Below, one piece after another: positions 50,803 to 63,497 of a stretch of DNA of 64,000 bases. This DNA comes from Camarhynchus parvulus (lineage: Eukaryota > Chordata > Aves > Passeriformes > Thraupidae). Where the stretch lies: the NCBI RefSeq assembly GCF_901933205.1, contig NC_044596.1:3350001-3414000 (forward strand), given 5' to 3'. Within the stretch, counting starts at the first letter, position 1, and each line of letters opens with the position of its first letter. Both the position numbers and the translations under genes were made by a program. A model generated the notes under the pieces. That model had not been told where the DNA came from and ran no database searches. It saw only the letters and a program-made list of their open reading frames with translations.

Positions 50803-53800
50803 ATGAGCCAGGCCAGGCCTCGCTATGCCATCGAACGTCCTGCCTACTCTGTCAGCCTCTTTGACGAGGAGTTTGAGAAGAAAACCAGAGCCTACCCCAT
50901 CGGGGAGAAACTGAGAAACCTTTTCAGGTAACAGGGAGTGCTTATATTATTATACCAATAATATTTCCAATTTCAGACTTAGTCAGGAATTGGAGGGGTA
51001 TAATTCAGACCCGGGAATCCAGATCACATTTTTATCCTGGGGAATAAAAATGTGCTCCTCAGGGGTTTGATGGATGAAAGGTGTGGGAGAAATGCAAATT
51101 GGGCTGAAGAAAAGGAAATTGGTGGCTCTTTTCTCAGCAGAATGGTTTGCACTGGGTGCATTTGGGATTTGGGGTTTCCCTGTTTTTTCAATAGTGGGAA
51201 AAGCACAATTGGTGATGTAGGGATGTGTGGACTTTTTTTTTTTAATGCTTTCCAGCTGAGATTTCCTTTTCTCAGCTTTCTGATTGAAACCAATACCACC
51301 TTAAAGAAAGGCTAAGAATTATGTCAGCAAAGGTTAATAACCCTGCTGATCAGTTCCTTGGAAATCTATCTCCATTCCTCAGAAGAAGGAAGGTAACAAT
51401 AGAGAAAAGAGAGGGCTCAGGATCTGGTGAAGGAGAAAGGCTCAGACATTCCTGGGAAGATCCTTCCTTACTCCCAGCTCATTTGCTCCCTCCCTTCTTT
51501 CAGTTTCAAATTCTCCACCTTTCAAATTTGCTTTCATTTTTTCTCTCCCTTTTAGATGTTCAGCTTCCAGGTTCAAGCTCACCCTCTTCCGCCTGTTCCC
51601 CATTCTGGGGTGGCTCCCCAAGTACAAAATCAAGGACTACATCCTGCCTGATGTCCTTGGGGGGCTCAGCGCAGGGACAATCCAAGTGCCACAAGGTGAG
51701 CAGCGTCCCTCTCTGGGTGTCCAGGAGGGAATAACACCTTGCCAGCTCCAGCAAAGCCCTGCAGGTGATGCTGGTGCCCATTGGGATTTGTGTTTCACTG
51801 GTGACATCAAGCCCTGCCTCCAGCCTGGAGCTCCCTGTATTTTCCTCGTGTTTTGCAGGGATGGCCTTCGCCCTCCTGGCCAATCTGCCTCCTGTCAACG
51901 GGCTCTACTCCTCCTTCTTCCCCCTGCTCCCCTACTTCTTCCTTGGGGGCATCCATCAGATGGTGCCAGGTGAGGAATTGCCTGCACGGGACAGGAAAAT
52001 GCTGCCTGGGGATGCCGGTGTGTCCCAGAGCTGGGATGTTTGTTCTTCCAGGGGTTTGTGGGGTCGCTGATTCTGTCACCCCAATGAGCCTGACTCTGCC
52101 ACGGGGCTGGGGAGGGGATGAGTGGAGCCCAGGAGCCTTCCAGAACAGGGCTGTGCCCAGAGGGAGCTCCTGACCTCCCCGTGCTGCCTGCAGGGACCTT
52201 TGCTGTCATCAGCATCATCGTCGGCAACATCTGCAGCGAGCTGGCTCCAGAGTCGGACTTCCAGTACTTCAACCACACCAGCAACGAGAGCAGAGTGAAC
52301 ACCACGGCCCTGGAGGCAGCCAGGCTGGAGATCTCGGCCACCCTGGCCTGCCTCACAGCCATCATACAGGTGAGGGCCCTGCTGTGGCCCTGGGAGCCAG
52401 GCTGTCCCTGGTGGGGATGGTGGTGGCAGGTGCTCAAAGAGGACAAACTTCTGGGTGGCGATGCCTCAAAATAGAGATTTTTGGGGGTTTTTGGTCTTGG
52501 GGTGGGATTCTCCCTGTGGACAATCCAAGAAGGGCACTCAGCCCTGAATGCAGGTGGATGATGGCTCAAAATAGGGATTTTTGGGGATTTTTGTTCTTGG
52601 GGTGGAATTCTCTATGGGGACAATCCATTAGCCCTGAGTGGGGGTGGATTATGGCTCAAAGTGGAGGTTTTTGGGGATTTTTGGTCTTGGGGTGGAATTC
52701 TCCATATGGAAAATCCAAGAATGGCACTTTTAGCCCTGAATGAGGTTGGATGATGCCTCCAAGTAGAGATTTTTGGTCTTGGGGTGGAATTCTCCATATG
52801 GAGATTCCGAGAATGGCACTCAGCCCTGAGTGTAGGTTGGGGTGTTATGTAGGATCCAAATGGCACTCAACCCGGAGGGGTGAGAGTAAACAATTTTTGG
52901 TCTTGGGGTGGAATTCTCCACGTGGACAATCCAAGAATGTCACTCTCATCCCTGAGTGGGGGCAGATGGTGCCTCCAAGTAGAGATTTTTGGTCTTGGGG
53001 TGGAATTCTTTATGTAGATGATCCAAGAATGGCACTCAACCCTGAGTGGGGGTGGATAATGCCTCAAAGTAGAGATTTTTGATCTTGGGGTGGAATTCTC
53101 CATGTGGACAATCCAAGAATGGCACTCAGCCCTGAGTGGGGGTGGATGATGGCTCAAAACAGAGATTTTTGATCTTGGGGTGGAATTCTCCATGTGGACA
53201 ATCCAAGAATGTCACTCTTATCCCTGCTGTCCCCACCCCTGCTCCGGGACTCCCCTGTGTGTGCCGGAGAGCTGTGTGTGCTCTCCCAGATGATCCCCCT
53301 GCCCCACGCAGGCTCTGACCAGAACTCCTCTGCCTCTCTAGCTGTGCCTGGGCTTCCTGCAGTTTGGCTTCGTGGCCATATACCTGTCAGAGTCCTTCAT
53401 CAGGGGCTTCATGACGGCGGCGGGGCTGCAGATCCTCATCTCCGTGCTCAAGTACGTCTTCGGCTTGACGGTCCCGTCTTACACCGGGCCCTTAGCTATC
53501 GTCTACGTAAGTGGGGGCTCTGCACAGCCACCTTCCCCCCAACCCCGGCAGCAGCACCACCCCTGCCTGGGAAATGGGGCCCAGGAGATCAGGAAAGGGT
53601 GGGGGAAAAGGGGAATCCCTGCCCCAGCAGCGTAGGTTGGATGTTAGGGGAAAGTTTTTTACAGAAAGGGTGATAAAGTTCTGGAATGGTTCTGGAGTCA
53701 CCATCCCTGGGGGTGTTTAGAACAAGCCTGGGTGCCAGGGTTTGGTTGAGGTGTTGGGGCTGGGTTGGACTGGATGATCGTGAAGGTCTCTTCCAACCTG

Positions 53801-56800
53801 GTGGTTCTGTGATTCTGCGTTCCCCAGCCAGCATTATCCGAGCTTGGATGTGTTTAAAACAGACTGGATGTGACACTGGGTGCCAGGGTTGAGTTGAGGT
53901 GTTGGGGCTGGGATGATCGTGAAGGTCTCTTCCAACCTGGTGATTCAGTGATTAACAAAGCCTGGATGTGGCACTGGGTGCCAGGGCTTAGTTGAGGTGT
54001 CAGGGACTGGGTTGGACTTGATCTTGAAGGTGTCTTCCAAACTGGTGGTTCTGTGATTCTGTGAATTCTGTGTTCCCCAGCAGCATTATCTGAGCCCTGC
54101 CTGTGGTTTTAGTGAGGAATGATGGAATGGGACTGGGATCGTGGGGGATATGAGATGTGTTGATTTGCAGCAGGAGTCTTGCAGAGTTGTCAGCAGCAGG
54201 AATGTTTCCTCTGAGCAGGTTTGGCCATTCCTGGGATTTCCTGTGTCTTCCATGGGTGCATCCTGTGCTGATGCAGCCAGAACTGCATTAAATCACCAGC
54301 CCAGGCCCAGGGCTGGGGGCTGACCCCTCAGCAGAGGCTTTTTAGCACTGCTCACATCTCAGGGTGTTGATTGTGGTAACAAGTGCTGTCTGTTGTTCTG
54401 TCCATGTCGTCCAGAGTGTCTGTCTCGCTGTGACCCCTCCTCCTGTTCTCTCCCCTTCAGACGTTCATTGACATTTGTAAAGGTCTGCCCCAAACCAACC
54501 TGGCCTCCCTGGTCTATGCCCTGGTCAGCTCTGTGCTCCTGATCGTTGTCAAGGAGCTCAACCTGAAGTACATGAAGAAGATCCGGATGCCCATCCCGAT
54601 GGAGATCATCATTGTAAGTGACACCCGGGCTGTCCCTGGAGCCTCCCCTGGCCTCACAGCCCCTGCTCTCAGCAGGGCCACCATGTAGAGCATCTACACA
54701 GTGAGTGTGACACGGCCCCCACATGGTTTGGGCTCAGAAACTGGGCCAGCCCCATGCTCATCCCTGCACTGCATCCTGGTGATGCTGAGGGTGAAGAAAA
54801 TAACCCTGCTGGGACTGTCCTTGCCTTCCCCAGCCCAAACTTGGTGCTGGATTTATTCTGTCAGCTCTGGGAGCGTGGCAGGGTGAACGCCCTGAGCCAG
54901 CCCAGCTCTTCCTGCTCACAGCTCTTTACTCCCTGTCCCTGCAGGTGATCGTGGCCACCGCAATCTCCGGCAGCTTCAACATGCCCGACAAGTATGGGAT
55001 GCCAATAGTGGGGAAAATCAGCATGGGGTAAGAGCTTGTGCAGCTCTGATTCACCTTCCAGACAGTTTTCCTTCCTCCTCCTCCTCCTCCAGCCTGGAAA
55101 ACACCTCACTCTTCCCTGCAACCCCAGAATCCCCTTCCAGGAGTGCCAGCGTGCCCCGTGACACAACCACCCCCGTCCTGTGCAGGGATTGTGCCATCCC
55201 TGAACCCTCCAGCCAGCACTGCCCCAACTCCTCCCCTGTGCTCTGAGTGCAGGTTCCCAGAGCCCACCCTGCCCCTGGTGAGCAAGTGGAAGGACATGGT
55301 GGGCACGGCTTTCTCTCTGGCCATCGTGGGCTACGTGATCAACCTGGCCATGGGGAGGACCCTGGCAGCCAAGCATGGCTACAACGTGGACCCCAACCAG
55401 GTATGGCTGGGGCTGGGGCAGCCAGGGGCTGCTGCCTTTGCTCTCAGGCGTGAAGGGAAGAGCTCACAGCGTGAAGGGAGGACGTTCAGACGTGCCAGGC
55501 TCGGAGCAGACGTGCTGCTCCCGAGGAGGCTCCGTGGCTTTGTGCCATGTAGGGGGCAAAAGGACACGGCAGAGCCCCGTCCTGTGGGCTGGAGAGAGGC
55601 TGGAAGAGGGAAAGCAGCTTCAGGCTGGGCTCTGTGCCTTGCTGCCCCTCCAGACTCAGTGTTTTGGCAGCTTGAGGTGCGTGCACTGCTCAGGGAGCAG
55701 AGAAAGACCTGGATTCCTGGTGTGTCATCTAGATACTCTGAGAGGCAGGCCATTAAATAATCCTCTTTTGTCATCCCTGGCACAGTGGCAGCTTTCAACA
55801 GCAGCCACACATACCACATGGAGCCCTGCCCTGAGTGTGTCAACAGATGACAACGTGTTTATGTGGAATTGTGCTTCCAGGTTTCCCTGCTACACCAGGG
55901 CCTAGCCCAGATCTTACTGGAAGGAAAGAGTCTGGGATGCACTGCAGGGAACCCAGAGCCTGCCCTGGCCACATCAACCAGCCTCAGGCCCCGGCTCTCT
56001 TGCCATGTGTCAGTAGGAAGGGTAGCTGTCCTTTCTGATGGGCATTCTCCACATCTCCACAGGAAATGCTGGCCCTGGGCTGCAGCAACTTCTTTGGATC
56101 CTTCTTCAAAATCCACGTGATCTGCTGCGCCCTCTCTGTCACCCTCGCCGTGGATGGGGCAGGAGCGAAATCCCAAGTTAGTTCCTCTTCCTCCTCTTCC
56201 TCCTCCTCTCCCCTTCCATTCCCTCTGGATCACAAAGCGCTGTAGTTGCCAGCCTGACTGTGCAGCTCTGGAGAAGTTTCACACACAAGTGCTTCAGGCT
56301 GCTGCTGTTAAAGCAGAATTTCCTCCCTCCCCAAGCCCATTTTGGTCCCTGATTTAGTTCTCTGGGTTGGGCACAGAAGGAGGGATCTTAATCTGCAATC
56401 CCACTCTGGACTGGGCAGTGAGGGAAGTTTGGGGTTATCTGTGAGATCTGCAAACCCCTGCCTGTTTTCAGAGGCAAACATCCTCTCCCATAAAATGCTG
56501 CAGTGCCCAGTTGTGCCCCTGACTACACGCCCAGGGGAGCTTTGAGAAGCCCTGATGTTTGCAGAAGTGATTTTCTTCCCTCTTTGCAGGTGGCAAGTTT
56601 CTTTGTGGCTCTAGTGGTCATGGTGACCATGCTGTCCCTGGGAATCTACCTCGAGCCTCTTCCAAAGGTAACACAAACATCTGTGCAGGCAGAGCCATTG
56701 CAACACCCACTCTCCACACCCAAACACGGGCACAGCCTGGCTCCAAAAAAACCCTGATGCAAACAGAAGCACGGGACAGTTTGTTCCTGGCCTGGGGACC

Positions 56801-59800
56801 TGTCTGCAGGGCTGGCTAGAATCACACAGTCACACAGTCACACAATTCCAGGCTGGTTTGGGTTGGAAGGGACCTTAAACCTCATCCCTGCCACGGGCAG
56901 TGACCCCTTTCACTGTCCCAGGCTGCTCCAAACCCTGTCCAAGCTGGCCTTGGGCAGAGATGGGGCAGGCACAGCTTCTCTGAGCAAATATAAGTGTAAA
57001 TTATGGTGAAAGAATCATCCAAATGACCCTGCTCAGATCCAGGGGAGAGCTTTGTCAGCATCACCCTTGTGATGGGGCAAATATAAGTGAGCAAATTGTA
57101 AATTATGGTGAAAGAATCATCCAAATGACCCTGCTCAGATCCAGGTGAGATCTTTGTGAGCATCACCCTTGTGATGGGGCAAATATAAGTGAGCAAATAT
57201 AAATTTAAATTATGGAGAAATAATCATCCAAATGACCCTGCTCAGATCCAGGTGAGAGCTTTGAGAGCATCATTGCACCCTTATGATGGGGCAAATATAA
57301 GTGAGCAAATTGTAAATTATAGTGAAAAGAATCATCCAAATGACCCTGCTCAGATGCAAGTGAGATCTTTGTCAGCATCACCCTTGTGATGGGGTAAATA
57401 TAAGTGAGTGAATATAAGTGTAAATTACGCTGAAATCATGCAAATGACCCAGCTCAGATCCAGGTCAGATCTTTGTGAGCATCACCCTTGTGATGGAGCA
57501 AATATAAGTGAGCAAATATAAGTGTAAATTATATTGAAATAATCATCCACATTACTCTGCTTAGATTCAGGTGAGATCTTTGTCAGCATCACCCTTGTGA
57601 TGGGGTAAATATAAGTGAGTAAATTGTAAATTATAGTGAAATAATAATCTAAATAACCCTGCTCAGATGCAAGTAGGAGCTTTGTGAGTGTCACCCTTGT
57701 GATGGGGCAAATATAAGTGAGCAAATAAGTGTAATTTATATAGATAATATATAATATATAATATATATAATAAGTGTAAATTATACTGAAAGAATCATCC
57801 AGATGACCCTGCTCAGATCCAAGTGGGAGCTTTGTCAGCATCACCCTTGTGATGGGGCTGGCCCAAGGCAGGCAGATGCTGCAGGAAAGCATCCACTGCC
57901 AAGCGTGGCACATCCAGGTGTGGCTGACCCCATTCCCTGTCCTCCACAGTCCGTGCTGGGAGCCCTCATTGCTGTGAACCTGAAGAACTCCCTCAAGCAG
58001 CTGGCTGACCCCTTCTACCTGTGGAAGAAGAGCAAGCTGGACTGCGTGAGTGCCTGGGCTGCTGGGAGGCATCACCTGGCCAGGGCTGGATGAGCAGGGC
58101 AGACCCCAAAACAGTCTTTAGTGGGGTTTTGGGGGGTGTGAGTCCCTTGCAGGAGGTGGGTTTGGCTCTCTTGGGGAGATGGTGCTGCCTGTCCTGCCCA
58201 GCTGAGCATGCTGCTGCCCAGAGCACATATCAGAGAGGTCTGAACTCTTACCTGCTGTGTTTAAATGCCAATCAAGAGCGGAGCCTGTTTGCCCAGAACT
58301 AGCCAAACCGGCCCTGCTCAATATCTGGGAGTCATGACTTAAAAACTCACACAATGGCCCTCCAGGGTGAGGAGAGCCCTTCAGAGTGATAAGGACTCCA
58401 GGCACTGGTTGATGTATAAACCCAGGCAGGGGGTGGCGGGGGAGTGAGAACGGAATTTGGAAATGTCTGACATAAAAAGAGAGTGTTTGAACAGGACTCC
58501 CACGGCTGAGTGCCGTGTGTGGACACGGAGCCAATATCCTGTCAGGGCCCAACAAAACCCCTTATCAGGGCAATCAGGAGGAGTCCAGACGGGCTGGCCC
58601 GAGCCATGAAGAGCTTTCCCAAAATCCTGCTCAAACAAGTGCTGGGGAAGAGCTGGGTTATCAATTTGGGCACATCTCTGAACGGGTTCTGCTGCTGTGG
58701 GGTGAGAGGGGAGCTCTGTGGGCTCTGGCAGCTCAGCTGCTGCCCCTTTACCTGATCACAGATGGACCCCACAGGGTTGACAGGCCCCAAAACCTGGGCA
58801 GAGCCCTGAGCATGGACTGAGAGGACATGGATGGTGCTGCCTGAGGAACATCCTGGCAGATGCCAATGAACGGGATTCCCCTGACCTTAATCTCCTTGGA
58901 ATTTGAACCAGATTCAGTGCCCTGGCCCAAAATGGGGAGCACCATTCCTGGGTGATGTCAGAGCATTGGTGTTCATCACCTCAATGCTGGTTGTGTTTCA
59001 GGACAGCTAATTCCAGCTAATTCTAATGATGGATGCGTGGATGGATACATGGATAGGTGGATGGATGGATGGATGGATGGATGGATGGATGGATGGATGG
59101 ATGGATGGATGGATGGATGGATGGATGGATGGATGCATGGATGGATGGATGGATGGATGGATGGATGGAGGGAAGCTCTTCCTTGCCATTTATGCACAAA
59201 ATTAACATAAATTAAGATAGTGAAGTCATCAAAGTTACCCTTATTCATCCAAGGTCAAAGTTAGTTTTTATTCATTTTGAGGATGGGTTTAAAAGAAGCT
59301 GATAATGATTTTCAGAGGGGATGTTTAAATGCAGGGCAGGACTGATCTCACATGGAGCGAGATGCTTGAGTGCTAACACATAAAAATGACAAATGGCAGA
59401 GCTCTGAGCTGGAGTGGGGCAGGTTTTGGTCTCCTCTGTCACACCTGGCCATCAAATCTCTCTGTGTTCAGATCATTTCCAGCAGGTGCTCAGGCAGTTT
59501 TCAGACAGATGATTTCTGACTTTTTCTGAACTGCTCTGGCTGACAGCAGGAGCTGCTCGGGGCTGGAGCAGGGAGCAGCAGATGTGAGATCTGCAGGAGC
59601 CCCTTCCTGAAGAGCCAGGCTGATCCTTTTTGGGTGGAATGAGCGGAGTGGGCGCCCGAGCAGCCGTGGAGAAACACCCCAGCTGCTTTTATGGCTGAAA
59701 AGGAACTGGGGCTCCTGGCAAACTGCCCAGCAAGGATGGTTCACTCTAAAACATGCAGCAACTGCAGCGTTAGGACAGCTGCAGAATTCAGGGTTTGGCC

Positions 59801-62800
59801 TATTCATGTTGAGCTGGGAGGGTTCGAGAGCTCAGGATAGCAGCACAGAGCCATTTCCCATCCATTTTTCCCCATCCATGTTTTCCCATCCATGTTTTCC
59901 TATCCAGTTCTCCCATCCATTTTCCCACCCAGTCTTCCCATCCAGTTTTCCCATGCATTTTTCCACCTATTTTCCCATCCATTTTTCTCATTCATTTTCC
60001 CATTCATTTTTCCCATCCAGTTTTCCCATCCATTTTTCCACCTATTTTTTTATCCATTTCTCCCCTCCACTTTTCCCCTCCACTTTTCCCCTCCACTTTC
60101 CCCCCTCCACTTTCCCCTCCATTTCCCACCCATTTCCCCTCCATTTCCCACCCATTTCCCCTCCATTTCCCACCCATTTCCCATCCATTTTCCCATCCAT
60201 CTCCCTCCACATCCCCACGGTTCATCTCCTCTCTCCCTCCTCTCCCTGCAGCTGGTCTGGCTCGTGAGTTTCCTCTCCGCTTTCTTCCTGAGCCTGCCCT
60301 ACGGAGTGGCGGTGGGCGTGGGATTCTCCGTGCTCGTGGTGGTTTTCCACACCCAGTTGTGAGTACCTCGCGGCCCCCAGGACCACGGCAGATCTGCCAG
60401 GGGCAGGAGGAGGGACAGGTGGTTTTTTAGGAGCGACCTCTGGCCCGCGGAACGCGCGGCAGGAGCCCCGGGGAGTGCAGGTGTCCTGCCCGGAATGTGC
60501 AAACAGGAATGGCAGGCGCCAATTTACTGCCTGCATTCCCGCTCCCGTGCACATCCCAGGGCAAGGGGAAGCCTCAAGGGATTTGCTTCACCCCACACAG
60601 TTCCCAGCTCACAAAAAGAGTGAGTCCTTGTGGGAACCCAGGACATCCCTCTGGCTGTCCAGAATGGCCAAAACCCCTGCCAGGGGGCTCAGAGACCCTG
60701 GCACAGAGCTCAAAACACCTCTGGGTTGGATTATGACCCGTGGAGCAAATTACCAACCTTGTATGAAGATCTGCAAGCCACAACAGTTTAGGTAGAATAT
60801 TAGTGAAGTTATCACAGGGTGGAAAAGTAGAGTTTGGGGTTTTTGGTATGGGGGTTCAGGAGGCAAGATGGAGAGATCTGGGCATGTCCAGCCTTTCTCC
60901 TTCTTCTTCTTGGCCTCCATCTTCTGCTGTGCTGTCGGCACTTACAGATTGGTTTAGAGTAGAAGCTCACTGTCTGACATGGGTGATAGGTATTCGGAAT
61001 TAATTGTAAATAATGTACATGTAGTTTTTAGTATAAAGATATAACACCGCCCCCAGGGCTGGAAACAATTGCCAGCTTTGTGTGAGGAGTTACAAACCAC
61101 AAGTGTTTGAGTAAAATTACAGTGAATTAATCGCAGGGTGAAAATGTAGAATTTTGGGAATTTAGAATGGGGGTTCACGAGGCAAGGCAGAGGAATCTGG
61201 GCATGTCCTGCCCTTCTTCTCCTTCTTCTTCTTGGCCTCCATCTTCTGCTGTGCTGTTGGCACTTTTAGATTGGTTTAGAGTAGATGCTCACTGTCTGAC
61301 ATGGGTGATAGGTATTGGGAAGGAATTGTAAATATTGTACACGTAGTTTTTAGTATAAAGACATAACACTGCCCTGGGAGCAGGCAGAGTGCCTGGAACT
61401 GTCCTGCTGGATGGACCTTGGCAGGGCAGGAGAAAAATTTTTATAGATAAGAAACAATAAACAACTTTGAGACCGAGAAATGAAGAGCTCTGACTCCTTC
61501 TTCAGCACTGGGCTGGGAAAAGGGACTTTCTAACTTTTCTCAGAGTCACTCTGACCAGCAAAAGATCCCAACAAGTCCTGTCTGTGTGCAGGGCCCTGGT
61601 GTGAGGTGTTCTCACCACTTTTAATCCATCAAAGCCCTTTCTTAATAGCTCCCAGTCTGGCATCTCAAAATAGTGATCATTTTTGCCCTGTAGACTCTGC
61701 AGGGGTGAAATGCAAGAGTTTTCACAGAGCAAATGTTCAAATCCTGGGGTGGAATGTGAAGCAGAAGCAGTTTTCTTTCCCCTAATGCTGCTCCCTTCTT
61801 TTCTGCAGCCGCAACGGCTCTGCCCTGGGCCAGGTGACTTCCACTGACATCTACAAGAACCCCAAAACCTACAACAAGGTGAGCTGCAGACAAAACACCC
61901 TCAGAGAAAATGCTGCTCTTTGCCACTGGTGCCCAGGCTTGCTCTGAGCTCCTGTCTCTGGTGCAGGTCCATGAAGTTAATGGGATTAAAATCATCACCT
62001 ACTGCTCGCCGCTGTATTTTGCCAACTCAGAGATATTCCGGGAGAAAATCATAGCCAAGGTGAGCAATTCCTCAACAAATCCCTGCCTGAAGCCATTCCC
62101 AAACTGCCCCTGCTCTCTCCTGTGTTGCTACACGGGGGTAATTAAGCTGTGGATAATCATGGACAATGGTCACATCCACTCTCTACTCCTCAATCCTCCT
62201 CTCCCTGATCATCAGGGCTTTTTGCAGAGCTCATTTTAGAGGTTGTGCCCAAATCCTGGCAGGTTCCTCCTCCAAGCACTGCCAAAACAGGGGCATCCTG
62301 CTATTCCAGTTCTCCCCCTGCATGTGCAGGTTCCCCGAGTTCCAGGAGATGTTTGGATGCCATCAGGATCACCCCACTCCAGTGCCCAGCTGGTGCCCCA
62401 GGCTGGGAAATGCCAGGGAAGGAGCAGCAGCTCCTGACTCTTGGAACAGAGTTTTTAAGGGAAAAAAATCTCTCTTTCCCACAGACAGGGGTGGATCCTG
62501 GCAAGGTGTACTTGGCCAGGAGGAAATTTGTGAAACAGCAGGGGAAGGGCACAGCACAAGCACCAGCAAAGCTCCCAAAATTCCTGCTGAAGGAGAACAA
62601 GGTAACTCAGCTCTGAGCTCCCAAAAAGGTCTCTGTGTCCCTGAGTACGACCCCAAGTCCCCATCAGACAGCTCCTCTCGACATGGGATTTCCTGCACTG
62701 TTTTCCTGGCCACATTTCCCACCTCTCACCCCCTTTCCTCCCCACCTACATCTCCATTCCTCCCTAAACCTGAAGGTGCAGGAGAAGTGGGAAAGGCTGT

Positions 62801-63440
62801 GAGGCTGGGGAGGAGGCTGGAATGGGAACATGGGGAACAATCTACAGAAACCAGGCAGCTTTGGCCTCTTTCTCTGGGGCTGTGTCAGCAGTTCAGCCCT
62901 TTCAAAGCCCATTTCTCAGTCACCCCAGCCCCATTTGCTTTGCAATGCTGAGCAGTTTTGAAATAAATGAATCATGTAAATTATCCTTAGTCCAGCCCCA
63001 AGGGACAGCCAGGCTGGAGTTAGTCCAGATTAAACCCCTTCATATCAGTGGGCAGAGGTGCAGTCACCTGCCAGGACCCCACCTGTGCCCTGCCCTGACT
63101 CTGCACCTCTGCTCTGCTTCAGACCTTGTCTTTGCAAGAGCTCCAGAAGGACTTTGAGAGCGCCTCTCCAACAGACACCAACAACAACCAGACTGCTGCC
63201 AACGGTGCCAGCATCTCCTACATCACATTCCACCCTCCTGCCCCCGGGGCTGGGCCAGGCCAGAGCCCTGGGGAGCTGGGCAGGACCCCAACCCTGCAGG
63301 GCAGCCCCCTCAGCGTGCTGCCCACGGCAGACACCGACCCTGTGCTGGCAGCACCGCCCTACATCAGCTTCCACACCATCATCCTGGACATGAGTGGCGT
63401 GTGCTTTGTGGACCTGATGGGCACAAAGGCTCTGAGCAAG
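50803..63440 (+). CDS. SLC26A9: Solute carrier 26 member A9, chloride channel/transporter (3' end beyond window)
   Basis: An epithelial apical anion transporter with channel-like Cl- conductance in airway and stomach. Sixteen coding exons: 50803-50927, 51556-51695, 51859-51969, 52194-52369, 53342-53506, 54461-54613, 54945-55027, 55253-55400, 56063-56176, 56590-56667, 57950-58045, 60252-60358, 61809-61878, 61967-62059, 62485-62601 and 63123-63440. Phases chain without error to 698 codons, about 90 percent of the protein. It starts MSQARPRY, as in mammals. The SulP/SLC26 membrane core includes [21 protein letters not shown]-glycosylation sequons are at about 152 and 156; the [10 protein letters not shown] and LPYGVAVGV stretches are typical. 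The STAS domain begins at about 520 and contains the variable insert in exon 16 before [14 protein letters not shown]. The remaining STAS exons and the C-terminus lie past the right edge. Exon 9 has a less usual donor, GTTAGT. Confidence 0.96.
52460..53225. repeat. Tandem repeat in SLC26A9 intron 4, unit about 95 bp
   Basis: Eight copies share TTTTTGGTCTTGGGGTGG, AATTCTCCATGTGGACAATC and AAGAATGGCACTCAGCC. The array fills most of the intron and ends about 115 bp before the exon 5 acceptor. Confidence 0.95.
53640..54080 (+). mobile_element. Three adjacent CR1 LINE tails in SLC26A9 intron 5
   Basis: A longer CR1 3' fragment (53640-53820; TCTGGAGTCACCATCCCTGG, then TCTTCCAACCTGGTGGTTCT) is followed by two shorter tails (about 53870-53955 and 53960-54070) with the same TGGGTGCCAGGG and GATCGTGAAGG phrases. 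The flank GTTCCCCAGCCAGCATTATC recurs after the third tail, so local duplication, not three insertions, is likely. Confidence 0.85.
56820..56985 (-). mobile_element. CR1 LINE 3' fragment in SLC26A9 intron 10
   Basis: Reversed CR1 tail: AGAATCACACAGTCACACAG, GGTTGGAAGGGACCTTAAAC, then GGCTGCTCCAAACCCTGTCC. It abuts the intron's large tandem array. Confidence 0.85.
56985..57870. repeat. Tandem repeat in SLC26A9 intron 10, unit about 105 bp
   Basis: Eight copies share AAATATAAGTGAGCAAAT, ATCATCCAAATGACCCTGCT and GCATCACCCTTGTGATGGGG. One copy near 57740 has a small TATA-type expansion. The array begins exactly where the CR1 fragment ends and stops about 90 bp before the exon 11 acceptor. Confidence 0.95.
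59030..59170. repeat. GGAT tetranucleotide microsatellite in SLC26A9 intron 11
   Basis: About thirty GGAT units with occasional GCAT interruptions. The complementary strand gives the His-Pro-Ser-Ile open-frame artefact. Confidence 0.97.
59855..60235. repeat. Pyrimidine-rich minisatellite before SLC26A9 exon 12
   Basis: About thirty units of CCCATCCATTTTTC or CCCCTCCACTTTTC type, nearly free of G, run for 380 bp up to about 15 bp before the exon 12 acceptor (60251). It acts as an extremely long polypyrimidine tract. Confidence 0.93.
60760..61504 (+). mobile_element. Solo LTR with duplicated promoter segment in SLC26A9 intron 12
   Basis: A 745-bp element of a type I recognise from songbirds begins near TGTATGAAGATCTGC. 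It has an internal 322-bp-period tandem duplication (for example CTTGGCCTCCATCTTCTGCT near 60909 and 61231), a TATAAAG box in each half, and AATAAA at 61456-61461 before its end near 61504. It is in the same orientation as the gene and about 300 bp before exon 13. Ends are approximate; no internal retroviral frames remain. Confidence 0.75.
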
Positions 63441-63497
63441 GTGAGTTCTGTGCAGGGACCTTCTGCTCTCTCACACGAAGGTGTTTATGTGCCCCAA

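Noticed and set aside
59806..60362. 153-156 codon frames rich in His, Phe, Pro and Ser ending in SLC26A9 exon 12
   Set aside because: The upstream part is the pyrimidine-rich intronic minisatellite; only 60252-60358 is coding, entered by splicing.
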